Shown: positions 15,008 to 22,045 of the stretch, one piece after another
Position numbering within the stretch: the stretch's first letter is position 1
Layout: each line of letters starts with the position of its first letter
Position numbers and translations under genes: made by a program
The notes under the pieces: model-generated
Databases searched by the model: none
What the model saw: the letters and a program-made list of their open reading frames with translations, nothing else
Told to the model about the DNA's origin: nothing
Source of the DNA: Candidatus Thorarchaeota archaeon
Lineage (GTDB): Archaea; Asgardarchaeota; Thorarchaeia; Thorarchaeales; Thorarchaeaceae
Reading direction: 5' to 3'
DNA length: 22,045 nucleotides
Assembly (NCBI GenBank): GCA_004524595.1
Contig: SDOA01000067.1
Location: 1-22,045 of the forward strand

Positions 15008-16681
15008 ATGGATAGACCGTGGTACAAAAACTACGTAGAAGGCACCCCACACGAGATCAAGATTCCTGAAGGTCCATTATGGAAAGGTCTTGACGATGCT
15101 GTCAAGAATTACCCGAACAATATTGCACTTTATTTTGAAGGAGTCACGGTCACATATCGCGAATTAGGAGAGCTTGTTGATCGAGCGGCTAATGGTTTTG
15201 CGAAGTTAGGGGTAAAGAAAGGGGATAGTATAGCAATTATGCTAATTAATTGTCCTCAATTTGTAATATCATACTTTGGTGCGCTAAAGTGTGGAGCAAC
15301 TGTCACACCTGTAAGTCCTCTGGCTATGCCAAAGGAACTCAGAATATTCTTGCAAGATACAAAGGCAAAAGTCATAGTTGTTTTGAACTTCTTCTATGCT
15401 GTCGTTCAGGCAGTCCGTGAAGAATCTAGTTTGGAGAAAGTCATTGTTGCTGCAGGATGGGATATGATGTCAAAGATCAAACAGATCTTGGCTCCCAAGA
15501 CAGTATACAAGAAAGAGATGAAGCATGTTCCACCTTTGCAGGAAGGAGATATCTTATGGAATGACTTCATTGCTGACACAGTTCCAGAAGTTCCAAAGGT
15601 TGACATCAATCCAGCAAAAGATATAGCTGTGTATCAGTTTACTGGGGGCACAACAGGTATCCCGAAGGCTGCAATGCTCACCCATGACAATCTGAAAGCA
15701 AACTGCGAGCAATGTGGTGCTTGGATGGAAGCAATAGCAGAGAAGGGTAAAGAGTCCTTTGTTGCTGCTCTACCACTTCAGCATATCTTTGGTCAGACAA
15801 TCTCCATGAATCTGGCTATATCATGGGGTAGCAAGATTATTCTCGTTCCAAATGCGAGGGACATTAAACACTTACTAGAATTAATCAACAAGCAACGACC
15901 AACATTCTTCCCCATCGTATCAACTCTAGCTATATCTATCTATAGCCATCCAGACGCTTCTAAGTATGACCTGACATCATTGAAACTTTCAATTGCAGGA
16001 GCTATGGCACTTCCACCAGAAGTGACTCGGAGGTTTGAAGAGGTTACAAATTCTATAATTATAGAAGGTTATGGTCTTAGCGAAGCTTCTCCAGTAACTC
16101 ATGCTAATCCACTTGATAAAGAAAAGAGGAAGATTGGTTCAATTGGATTACCCTTCCCAAGTACAGATTGTAAGATTGTCGACCTAGAAAACAAATCAAA
16201 AGATTTAGCAGTAGGTGAGGTGGGAGAGCTTGCTGTAAAGGGTCCTCAAGTAATGGCTGGTTATCACAATCGTCCTGACGAAACCAAGGATGTTCTATCA
16301 AAAGAAGGTTGGTTATTCACTGGTGATATTGCTAAGATTGATGAGGAAGGATGGACATACATTGTCGATCGTAAGAAGGACCTCATTAATGCCTCAGGAT
16401 ACAAAGTATGGCCAAATGAAGTTGAAGAAGTACTCTTTGAACATCCAAAGATACGCGAAGCTGCAGTCATTGGAATTCCTGATGAAACAAGAGGTGAAAC
16501 TGTCAAAGCATTTGTAGTGTTAGAACCTGGACAGACAGCAACTGTTGAAGAAATTAGAGCTTTTGCTAAGGAAAAGATGGCGGTGTACAAAGTCCCAACT
16601 CATGTTGAGTTTGTACCAGATCTACCAAAATCACAGGTTGGCAAAATCCTAAGACGAGAACTTCGTGAAGAAACAAAATAG
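15008..16681 (+). CDS. Acyl-CoA synthetase (AMP-forming), long-chain fatty acid type
   Basis: This 557-residue protein starts at ATG 15008 with GAGAGGAG just upstream. It shows all core motifs of the ANL superfamily: the phosphate-binding loop FTGGTTGIPKAAMLTH (211-226), IIEGYGLSEASPVTH, GWLFTGDIAKIDEEG, the hinge VDRKKDLINASGYKVWP, and the C-terminal catalytic lysine K546 in PKSQVGKILRREL. Length and motifs fit long- or medium-chain fatty acid-CoA ligases, which convert a carboxylic acid, ATP and CoA to acyl-CoA, AMP and pyrophosphate in the cytoplasm. A branched or aromatic acid cannot be excluded. In an archaeon with ether lipids, the role is more likely fatty-acid oxidation or acid salvage than lipid synthesis. 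A strong terminator follows. Confidence 0.93.
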   Translation: MDRPWYKNYVEGTPHEIKIPEGPLWKGLDDAVKNYPNNIALYFEGVTVTYRELGELVDRAANGFAKLGVKKGDSIAIMLINCPQFVISYFGALKCGATVTPVSPLAMPKELRIFLQDTKAKVIVVLNFFYAVVQAVREESSLEKVIVAAGWDMMSKIKQILAPKTVYKKEMKHVPPLQEGDILWNDFIADTVPEVPKVDINPAKDIAVYQFTGGTTGIPKAAMLTHDNLKANCEQCGAWMEAIAEKGKESFVAALPLQHIFGQTISMNLAISWGSKIILVPNARDIKHLLELINKQRPTFFPIVSTLAISIYSHPDASKYDLTSLKLSIAGAMALPPEVTRRFEEVTNSIIIEGYGLSEASPVTHANPLDKEKRKIGSIGLPFPSTDCKIVDLENKSKDLAVGEVGELAVKGPQVMAGYHNRPDETKDVLSKEGWLFTGDIAKIDEEGWTYIVDRKKDLINASGYKVWPNEVEEVLFEHPKIREAAVIGIPDETRGETVKAFVVLEPGQTATVEEIRAFAKEKMAVYKVPTHVEFVPDLPKSQVGKILRRELREETK

Positions 16682-16691
16682 AAATTGAAAC

Positions 16692-16726
16692 GGGTGGTAT
16701 GATGATGCCACCCATTAACTTTTTTT
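16692..16726 (+). terminator. Hairpin plus oligo-T terminator
   Basis: GGGTGGTAT (16692-16700) pairs with ATGCCACCC (16705-16713) over nine pairs, one of them G-T, with the four-base loop GATG. Seven Ts follow at 16720-16726. The element sits ten bases after the acyl-CoA synthetase stop and looks like a classic intrinsic terminator. The same stem can form on the other strand, downstream of the convergent phosphoribosyltransferase gene. Confidence 0.75.
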
Positions 16727-16765
16727 AATTTATCTCAAGAGAGAATTAAAAGCAAGCAAGATACG

Positions 16766-17326
16766 TTAATCACGAGGATGAAATGCGTCAGTTTCATAGT
16801 TCTCGAGGAGAGCCTGAACTTCTGGTCTTCCAAGAAGCTTTCGTCGAGTCTCAGACATATTATTGATGACACATCCAATTCCTACAACCTGTGCACCTAA
16901 CTTTTCAATCATTTTCTTTGTGGCAAATACTGATGTACCTTGAATTAACCAATCATCAATGATAACAACACGATCGCCAGGGTCTATTGAGTCAGCAACC
17001 AATGCTAGTTGCCGGTCAGCAAATCTATTCGAAGGCAGCATCTCAACCTCTCTATGATATCCCTCAGGAACATAAGCAATAGAGCGAGCTGGTACAATAC
17101 CACATCCTAAATAATATGCAATTGCACTTCCTAGAGCAAGACCTCTTTGCTCAATACCTACTACTTTGTTAGGTTTGACTTCTACAAAGGGTTTGGCTAG
17201 CTTGGCAACAGCTTCGTGGAAAACATCAGGGTGTTCAAGAAGCATGCTAATATCACAAACTGCTTTTCCGGGTTCAGGCCAGTCGCGAATCACTTCAACA
17301 TACTTTGTAAAATCTATCTCGGTCAT
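16766..17326 (-). CDS. apt: Purine phosphoribosyltransferase, APRT type
   Basis: The 186-residue protein starts at ATG 17326 with GAGGT seven bases upstream. Residues 10-30 (VEVIRDWPEPGKAVCDISMLL) match the APRT opening in which a proline and an FxDI-like segment are usual. KVVGIEQRGLALGSAIAYYLGC (54-75) matches the APRT GIExRG segment. VVIIDDWLIQGTSV (120-133) is the PRPP-binding loop, with the two acidic residues D124 and D125 kept. The usual ATGGT after the acidic pair reads IQGTS here. The family condenses a purine base, normally adenine, with PRPP to give the nucleotide. Related archaeal proteins with other base preferences exist, so adenine is inferred. An inverted repeat lies upstream, at 17364-17382. 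Confidence 0.82.
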   Translation of the reverse strand: MTEIDFTKYVEVIRDWPEPGKAVCDISMLLEHPDVFHEAVAKLAKPFVEVKPNKVVGIEQRGLALGSAIAYYLGCGIVPARSIAYVPEGYHREVEMLPSNRFADRQLALVADSIDPGDRVVIIDDWLIQGTSVFATKKMIEKLGAQVVGIGCVINNMSETRRKLLGRPEVQALLENYETDAFHPRD

Positions 17327-17363
17327 AGTAAGACCTCTTAAGCTAATGAAGTCTATTTATGTC

Positions 17364-17382
17364 TTAATACTTTCTGTATTAA
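17364..17382. promoter_or_regulatory. Inverted repeat upstream of APRT-type gene
   Basis: TTAATAC and GTATTAA are perfect seven-base arms around TTTCT. It begins 38 bases upstream of the phosphoribosyltransferase ATG and overlaps the place where a minus-strand TATA element (TATTAAGA) would lie. It is thus well placed for a repressor of purine salvage. The GTPase gene on the other strand starts 63 bases away and could also be affected. Confidence 0.45.
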
Positions 17383-17444
17383 TGAATTGATACAAAGACA
17401 GTCAGGTATTGAGACTAAACACGAAACAGTTAAACACACAATAA

Positions 17445-18797
17445 ATGAAATTGTATCGAAGACCGCTAAGGGAGACTATAAGCTTGATAGTTCCTGGTAC
17501 AACAATATCATTAACACTAATGCCCACGTACATTGAAGTGCGCGATAAGGGTATTGTCAAAAAGAAAATTCCACTCAAATCAAGATCCTATGAGGATGTG
17601 AGTTTGGAACTTCAGAAGTATTTTAGGTATCTTGGCAAGAGATTAGCTCCAGGCGTGTTAGAAGAGGTCTTAGATAGAATAGGTCTACCGAAATCTCGAA
17701 AAGTGATACAAGAGCCAGAAGTGGTGATAGAACCGGAACCAATTCAAGAGGAACCAATTGTAGAAATAGAAGAAGAAATACACCTAGTTGAAGAACCTCC
17801 CAAAGAACGGAGTTTCTTCAAGAGAAAAGAAAAGAAGAGAGAGGAGAAAGAGGTAATTGCAACCTTCGTAGAGAGTGATGGTATCAGTGGAAACGAAAAA
17901 GGAGTTATCTCTGCAGATGATTTTGATGATATAACTGATGCACTTCAGGCTGTAGAAGCCCTTAGCGACTCATTCATGGCTCCAAGTGCAAAAGATCCTT
18001 CGAAGGAAGTAGTAAAGCCAGTACCAAAAATCAGTATCAACATCGAGGGTCAAGAAGAAATTATTGCTTCAGAGAGTACTTATGCAAGAGCACCTGAACT
18101 TGAATCTCAGATGTCTCCTTCTGAAGACAACATAATAGAGCTAATTGCTGAAACAGTTGAAGAAGAGGATGTTGTGGAAACATATAAAGAACCAAAGCCA
18201 CACATGACAACCGCACACCAAATCAAACCAGTAGTTAAATGTAAAGCTCTTCTACTTGGAGAAACCGGAGTTGGCAAACGGACCCTTGCGATGAAAGCAG
18301 GTCTGACTGCGTTTGTTTCTAACGAAGATTCAGGCGATGTATCAAAATATATTTTTGAAAAAGTGATTGATGCTGTAAATCACAGAGTTGATTTGAATGT
18401 CTGGTCATTTGACCTTGCAGTGCAAGAGAAACTCCCCAGAAAGGAATTTTATAATGGTGCAGAATTATTATTAATAACATACGCAGCCTCAGATAGATGG
18501 AGCTTTGAGAGCATTGATTTTTGGCTCAGAGAGTCAAGCATCTCATGCGAAGTCACTCCACCTATTATTGTTGTTGCCAATAAAATTGATCTCCGTTTAG
18601 ATTTAAGGGATGATTCAGGTGAGGAACCTGTAAGCTATAATGAAGGATTCCAGTATGCAGAAGAATTAGCAAAGAAGTTAGGTGCCGAAGGAAAACTTCA
18701 TCCAGTGGCATTTATTGAAACATCAGCTCTAACTGGGGAAAATATCGACGAGGTATTTAAGACCGCAGTAGAATTATTCGAAAATAGTCTTCAATGA
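17445..18797 (+). CDS. Ras/Rab-like GTPase-domain protein with N-terminal extension and atypical G motifs
   Basis: This is a 450-residue protein. Residues 1-86 form a small basic alpha/beta domain (MKLYRRPLRETISLIVPG onward) that I do not recognise. Residues 87-262 are low-complexity and highly acidic, with a KR-rich island at about 120-136, and are likely disordered. Residues 265-450 form a Ras-superfamily GTPase: G1 GETGVGKRT (272-280), G3 region VWSFDLAVQE (319-328), YNGAELLLITYAASDRWSFE as in Rab-type proteins, G4 NKID (379-382), and G5 ETSAL (425-429). The Ser/Thr after GK is R279 and the DxxG glycine is V326, so the nucleotide switch may be impaired. No C-terminal cysteine for prenylation is present. 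The ATG has no SD. Small GTPases of this kind are abundant in Asgard archaea. Confidence 0.87.
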   Translation: MKLYRRPLRETISLIVPGTTISLTLMPTYIEVRDKGIVKKKIPLKSRSYEDVSLELQKYFRYLGKRLAPGVLEEVLDRIGLPKSRKVIQEPEVVIEPEPIQEEPIVEIEEEIHLVEEPPKERSFFKRKEKKREEKEVIATFVESDGISGNEKGVISADDFDDITDALQAVEALSDSFMAPSAKDPSKEVVKPVPKISINIEGQEEIIASESTYARAPELESQMSPSEDNIIELIAETVEEEDVVETYKEPKPHMTTAHQIKPVVKCKALLLGETGVGKRTLAMKAGLTAFVSNEDSGDVSKYIFEKVIDAVNHRVDLNVWSFDLAVQEKLPRKEFYNGAELLLITYAASDRWSFESIDFWLRESSISCEVTPPIIVVANKIDLRLDLRDDSGEEPVSYNEGFQYAEELAKKLGAEGKLHPVAFIETSALTGENIDEVFKTAVELFENSLQ

Positions 18798-18907
18798 CAA
18801 GTATCATAACAAGGTTGATAGGATTATTTAACTCAGAGAATTCATATAGTCGTCTTGCATCGCATATCCTGCTCTGAAATGCTAAGAATAAACTTGAAAC
18901 TCATTAA

Positions 18908-19222
18908 GTGGTGATTACATCGGTAGACTTCTGTGAGAGTTGTGGAAAAGAAATGGATCCTCTTAAGCCTGCAAAGAATTTAGAGGAGAATTTCTTTAAT
19001 GATTCACGGCAGAGTATGTCCATCTGTTCAGAGTGTTTCAAGAAACGATTCAAAATTGTGACAAAGAAGAGGAGTGGGTATGGTGGAACCATTTATGAGA
19101 TTGAAGAGCGACCCCCTCCCAGATTTGGAATAGGGAGCCAAACATTTTCGTGTCTGAAATGTAATTGGGTTGCTTGGACCGAAGAAGGACTGATAGCTCA
19201 TATAAAGAAAAAACATCCATAG
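18908..19222 (+). CDS. Small protein with zinc ribbon and C2H2 zinc finger
   Basis: The protein is 104 residues from GTG 18908; a second GTG directly follows and could be the start. The N-terminal half has C9 and C12 (FCESCGK) and C40 and C43 (ICSECF), a four-cysteine zinc site. The C-terminal half has C82, C85, H98 and H103 (CLKC...HIKKKH), spaced C-x2-C-x12-H-x4-H, a textbook C2H2 finger. The protein is basic and soluble. Nucleic-acid or protein binding is the natural inference. No strong SD precedes it, and a TATA-like GAATAAAC at 18886-18893 would give a very short leader or none. It lies about 110 bases after the GTPase gene, probably as its own unit. Confidence 0.78.
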   Translation: MVITSVDFCESCGKEMDPLKPAKNLEENFFNDSRQSMSICSECFKKRFKIVTKKRSGYGGTIYEIEERPPPRFGIGSQTFSCLKCNWVAWTEEGLIAHIKKKHP

Positions 19223-19238
19223 TTCAAAAATAATATGT

Positions 19239-19880
19239 TTATGTATTCATGGCTAATTGATCATTTTCTTTAATGATTTCATGTCCACTGATCTTAAGAC
19301 CCTTAACTCGACGAGCTGCACTTTCTAACATTCCCATTCTGTAAGTAGCAGTTCTAGGGCCAATTGAGTGAAGCCATCCAAGACTTGACATATCCAATTT
19401 TGTATTCATGTTGAAATACACTTTCAGATCAGACGCGATTTCCTTAGAACGCTCAAACATTGAAGCAGTAAGACCAAGGCTTGGGGCGGCAAATCCGAAA
19501 AGTACCCAAATGAAAATGAATGCATCACTTCCAAAATAATCGTAGAAGAATATGAATCCTGAAAGAATCGGTTGCAACAGGGCAATAATGACTAAGATAA
19601 GCGATAAATGCTGGGTGGCATCATCACTGCCGAGTCCTGCGATTCCTATGACATCTTGATCTGGTGGATAAAGATAGACAAGTACACTTCCTGAAGCCGT
19701 TCCAACTATTATAGATGAAACAGAAATAAACAAAATATAATCAAGTGCTCGTTCTTGCCAAATCTGAGGGAAACTTACCAATGATTGTACTATAAACGAG
19801 GTTAGTAACAGCAGAGCCCCCACAATGAATCCCTGCCAGCTAAAGAATTCATATTTTCTTGCCATTATCTCATCAGACAA
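19239..19880 (-). CDS. Four-helix membrane protein with cytoplasmic tail
   Basis: I chose TTG 19880 as start because GAGGTG lies ten bases upstream, giving 213 residues. An ATG five codons further in (19865) is the alternative. Four hydrophobic segments follow: FIVGALLLLTSFIVQSLV, LDYILFISVSSIIVGTASGS, LSLILVIIALLQPILSGFIFF and FIFIWVLFGFAAPSLGLTA. The last 70 residues are soluble and basic (MFERSKEIASDLKVYFN, SAARRVKGLKISGHEII). No motif gives a function and I do not recognise the family. It is convergent with the zinc-finger gene, 16 bases apart. A TTATAAG element at 19942-19948 could be its TATA box. Confidence 0.75.
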   Translation of the reverse strand: MSDEIMARKYEFFSWQGFIVGALLLLTSFIVQSLVSFPQIWQERALDYILFISVSSIIVGTASGSVLVYLYPPDQDVIGIAGLGSDDATQHLSLILVIIALLQPILSGFIFFYDYFGSDAFIFIWVLFGFAAPSLGLTASMFERSKEIASDLKVYFNMNTKLDMSSLGWLHSIGPRTATYRMGMLESAARRVKGLKISGHEIIKENDQLAMNT

Positions 19881-20111
19881 AGAATAAATGCACCTCAAAC
19901 TATTCTACAACCAGATAAGTGTCAAAACTGATAAAGGTTTCTTATAAGCTAATAGAAGTTTTTCCTCTTCACAATTGAAAGGCCGTAAAGCAATTTACTT
20001 AAGTCATGACCTTTTTCTATAGTACAATTCTTGATTCTTAGAAGGAGTCATTTATTAGCATTCATGATTCTGAACAATGCATCGCGTAAGATAATAACGG
20101 AGTGGGTTGAA
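19881..20111. other. Intergenic region between divergent membrane-protein and ABC genes
   Basis: About 230 bases without a convincing gene. It contains TTATAAG at 19942-19948 and CTATAGTA at about 20014-20021, plausible TATA elements for the minus- and plus-strand genes respectively. An AAGGAG at 20042-20047 has no start codon at proper distance. No RNA gene or repeat was seen. Confidence 0.5.
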
Positions 20112-20813
20112 TTGAATGACAACGCAATCATTGACTTGCAATCTGTTTCTCGTGTCTACAAAATGGGCGAGATAGAGGTACATGCCTTACGAGGTGTATC
20201 CCTTCAAATTAAACGCGGACAAGCAATCGGTATCATGGGACCCAGTGGATCTGGTAAGACCACCCTGCTAAATTTGATTGGAGCCCTTGATAGACCAACT
20301 AGTGGAACCGTTGTCATTGATAACCTTGATATAACTAATATGTCAGAATATGAGCTGACCAAGGTCAGAAGAGACAAGATTAGTTATGTTTTTCAATTTT
20401 TCAATTTGCTACCTGTATTGACTGCATACGAGAACATTGAATTGCCCTTGCTTATTTCAGGTGTCAACGAAGACACTCGAAGAGAGAGAGTGGACCATCT
20501 CCTCTCTTTGGTAGGTCTCGCTGAGAGAGCTGAGCATCGTCCAGATGAGTTGAGTGGCGGAGAGCAGCAGAGAATTGCTATTGCACGAGCATTAGCCAAA
20601 CCTGAAGGTTCAGCGAGCTCAATCATAGTACTAGCGGACGAACCTACTGGAGACCTCGACTATAACACTGGTCAAGAAATTCTTGATATACTTGTTTCGC
20701 TTACCAAAGGAGAAGGAGGAACTCTCATTACTGTGACCCACGATCCTGAAGTAGGAGAGCAGATGGATTATGTTTACAGAATGCGCGATGGTCAAATAGA
20801 AAACCCTCAATGA
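20112..20813 (+). CDS. ABC transporter ATP-binding protein, LolD/MacB type
   Basis: The start TTG 20112 is preceded by GGAG nine bases upstream and gives 233 residues, the usual length. The frame is open further upstream, but those residues do not match the family. Motifs in order are Walker A MGPSGSGKTTLLN, Q-loop YVFQFFNLLP, signature LSGGEQQRIAIARAL, Walker B IIVLADEPTGDLD, and the switch histidine in VTHD. LNLIGALDRPTSGTV and HALRGVSLQIKRGQ are hallmarks of the LolD/MacB/FtsE-like group that pairs with FtsX-fold permeases. These systems use ATP for mechanical work on the membrane, such as lipoprotein or peptide release. The permease gene begins 12 bases after the stop, its SD overlapping the stop codon, so the pair form one operon. 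Confidence 0.92.
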   Translation: MNDNAIIDLQSVSRVYKMGEIEVHALRGVSLQIKRGQAIGIMGPSGSGKTTLLNLIGALDRPTSGTVVIDNLDITNMSEYELTKVRRDKISYVFQFFNLLPVLTAYENIELPLLISGVNEDTRRERVDHLLSLVGLAERAEHRPDELSGGEQQRIAIARALAKPEGSASSIIVLADEPTGDLDYNTGQEILDILVSLTKGEGGTLITVTHDPEVGEQMDYVYRMRDGQIENPQ

Positions 20814-20825
20814 GGAACTGAGACA

Positions 20826-22045
20826 ATGGCTGCCGTACCTGTCGGTTATGAAGCATTTCATAGCCTTCGTCGAAAGGCTGTAACCTTGATATGTTTCGTA
20901 CTTGCATCGACAATGGCGATAGGAATTACAGTATATGTTGATTCTTATTCTATCCATGAATGGGATAAGAATCTCGATGTTGGTGATATAGCAATTAGAG
21001 TTTCCGGGAATCTTATTGACTCCTATGTTGATGATATTAGAGATATTCGTGGAGTGACAAAAGCTGCTCGTCTAACAACTGCGGGTGGATCAGTGAGTTA
21101 CGAGATGAATATCACGGGGATACCGGAAATATATAGTAGGTGGGGGCAATTCCTAGCTCCCGATGAAGATTTCATAGAAGCCTTCCCGAACTATATAACT
21201 CTAATAAAAGGAAGGTTTCCTGAAAACGTAACCGAGATTTCAATTGAAGAATCAATGCAGGAACTCTTTGAACTGGAACTTGGTGATGAACTTCTCGTGA
21301 AAATAGGTGCGCGAACTGAAAATTGTATTGTGGTTGGCGTCTACAAACATCCAAGTGAATATTCATCACCATACTATTGGGATTACGAGAGCATTGCGGT
21401 AGTAATTGCTAGTTTAATTGATGTCTATGAAGAACACACTGAGATTTTTGTTGATGTCGATAGAACAAAGCTCTCGGCATTTAATCCAACCGCGTCACTT
21501 CAATACCTAAATAGAATTGATGAAGATATCAGAAAGGTTGATCCGTTATATGGAAATTATGGCTATTACTCATATATTCATGTTAATGATAGATTAGCTT
21601 CTGGAGTATCGAGTTATATCTATTGGGTCCAGAGCCTACGAATTGGTGAGATGCTTAGGTCAACAAGTGTTCTCCTTCTAGTAGTACTTGTAACATTCTT
21701 ATCAATTCGATATAATGTCAATGAACGAAGATATGAGGAGAGTATTTTGCTCTCGAGAGGTGCTGCACCAGGAGATCTAGAGAGAATAGTCACCAGAGAG
21801 ATTCTAGTGCTATCAATAATATCATGCTTTGTCGGAATTCCAGTAGGACTGCTTCTAAGTAGAGTTGCTATTTCTGCAATCGGATATTTTACTTTCAATC
21901 CTGCACTTGTCATTTCAGAACCAATTCTTATCAGTCTTGAGTCATTGATAATTACTGCAATAGTATCTATCGCTTTACCGATGTTAACATTGGGTGGTTA
22001 TCGTGCAATCTATTCAACAAAAAAGAATGTTGAGGAGCAAAGAGG
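20826..22045 (+). CDS. FtsX/MacB-type ABC permease, C-terminus outside window
   Basis: The gene starts at ATG 20826; the SD GAGGA overlaps the ATPase stop codon. The frame is open for 406 codons to the window edge. The first membrane helix is at about residues 20-37 (VTLICFVLASTMAIGITVYV), followed by about 240 residues outside the membrane, as in MacB-like permeases. The FtsX domain then begins at about residue 280 with LLLVVLVTFLSIRYNVNERR, the coupling segment SILLSRGAAPGDLERIVTRE, and another helix, IISCFVGIPVGLLLSRVAI. A further helix follows near the edge. The protein would form the transmembrane part of the exporter with the ATPase upstream. The substrate is unknown. Confidence 0.87.
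   Translation, partial: MAAVPVGYEAFHSLRRKAVTLICFVLASTMAIGITVYVDSYSIHEWDKNLDVGDIAIRVSGNLIDSYVDDIRDIRGVTKAARLTTAGGSVSYEMNITGIPEIYSRWGQFLAPDEDFIEAFPNYITLIKGRFPENVTEISIEESMQELFELELGDELLVKIGARTENCIVVGVYKHPSEYSSPYYWDYESIAVVIASLIDVYEEHTEIFVDVDRTKLSAFNPTASLQYLNRIDEDIRKVDPLYGNYGYYSYIHVNDRLASGVSSYIYWVQSLRIGEMLRSTSVLLLVVLVTFLSIRYNVNERRYEESILLSRGAAPGDLERIVTREILVLSIISCFVGIPVGLLLSRVAISAIGYFTFNPALVISEPILISLESLIITAIVSIALPMLTLGGYRAIYSTKKNVEEQR

Noticed and set aside
20031..20111. N-terminal extension of the ABC ATPase, including an ATG at 20064
   Set aside because: AAGGAG at 20042-20047 is 16 bases from the ATG, too far. Family alignment and GGAG spacing support TTG 20112.
1..22045. CRISPR arrays, tRNA or rRNA genes, insertion sequences, phage or plasmid genes
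   Set aside because: Scanned by eye on both strands; no repeated spacer pattern, tRNA-like sequence, transposase or integrase motif was found. A covariance-model search could still find a small RNA missed here.

Overview
The window reads as chromosomal DNA of an archaeon, most likely a member of the Asgard group. It is AT-rich and densely coding. A geranylgeranyl-reductase-family flavoprotein (archaeal lipid saturation), a tungsten-type aldehyde:ferredoxin oxidoreductase (AOR), many TTG starts behind good Shine-Dalgarno (SD) sequences, and TATA-like boxes all point to Archaea. Two paralogous proteins with a longin-like N-terminal domain, and a protein ending in a Ras/Rab-like GTPase domain, point to Asgard archaea. 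That placement is an inference from protein style and has not been checked against a database.

Layout. 1-1125 (-): MFS transporter, cut by the window edge. 1280-4270 (+): an operon of two longin-like/winged-helix paralogues and a MinD/ParA-type ATPase, the best candidate here for an undescribed system. 4274-4390 (-): possible 38-residue single-pass membrane protein. 4495-4941 (+): GNAT-like acetyltransferase. 4943-6940 (-): a 49-residue protein followed by AOR. 7102-9887 (+): a protein of about 18 membrane segments, then an alpha/beta hydrolase. 9884-10892 (-): a small membrane protein with a DnaJ-type zinc motif, then a glycerophosphodiester phosphodiesterase (GDPD). 11048-11989 (+): unrecognised soluble protein. 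12016-13599 (-): five-helix membrane protein with a large external domain. 13711-16681 (+): geranylgeranyl reductase family protein, then an acyl-CoA synthetase closed by a clear hairpin/oligo-T terminator. 16766-17326 (-): APRT-type phosphoribosyltransferase. 17445-18797 (+): Ras-like GTPase with unusual G1 and G3 motifs. 18908-19222 (+): small protein with two zinc sites. 19239-19880 (-): four-helix membrane protein. 20112-22045 (+): ABC ATPase and FtsX-type permease, the latter cut by the window edge.

How the genes fit together. Several concern membranes and lipids (geranylgeranyl reductase, acyl-CoA ligase, GDPD, esterase, ABC exporter), but they sit in separate short transcription units, so this is a loose theme and not one pathway. 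The longin/MinD operon and the atypical GTPase are the regulatory or spatial-organisation genes. No rRNA, tRNA, CRISPR array, insertion sequence, integrase or phage gene was seen. Gaps between genes are all under about 250 bases; the larger ones are divergent promoter regions, several with short inverted repeats that could be operators.
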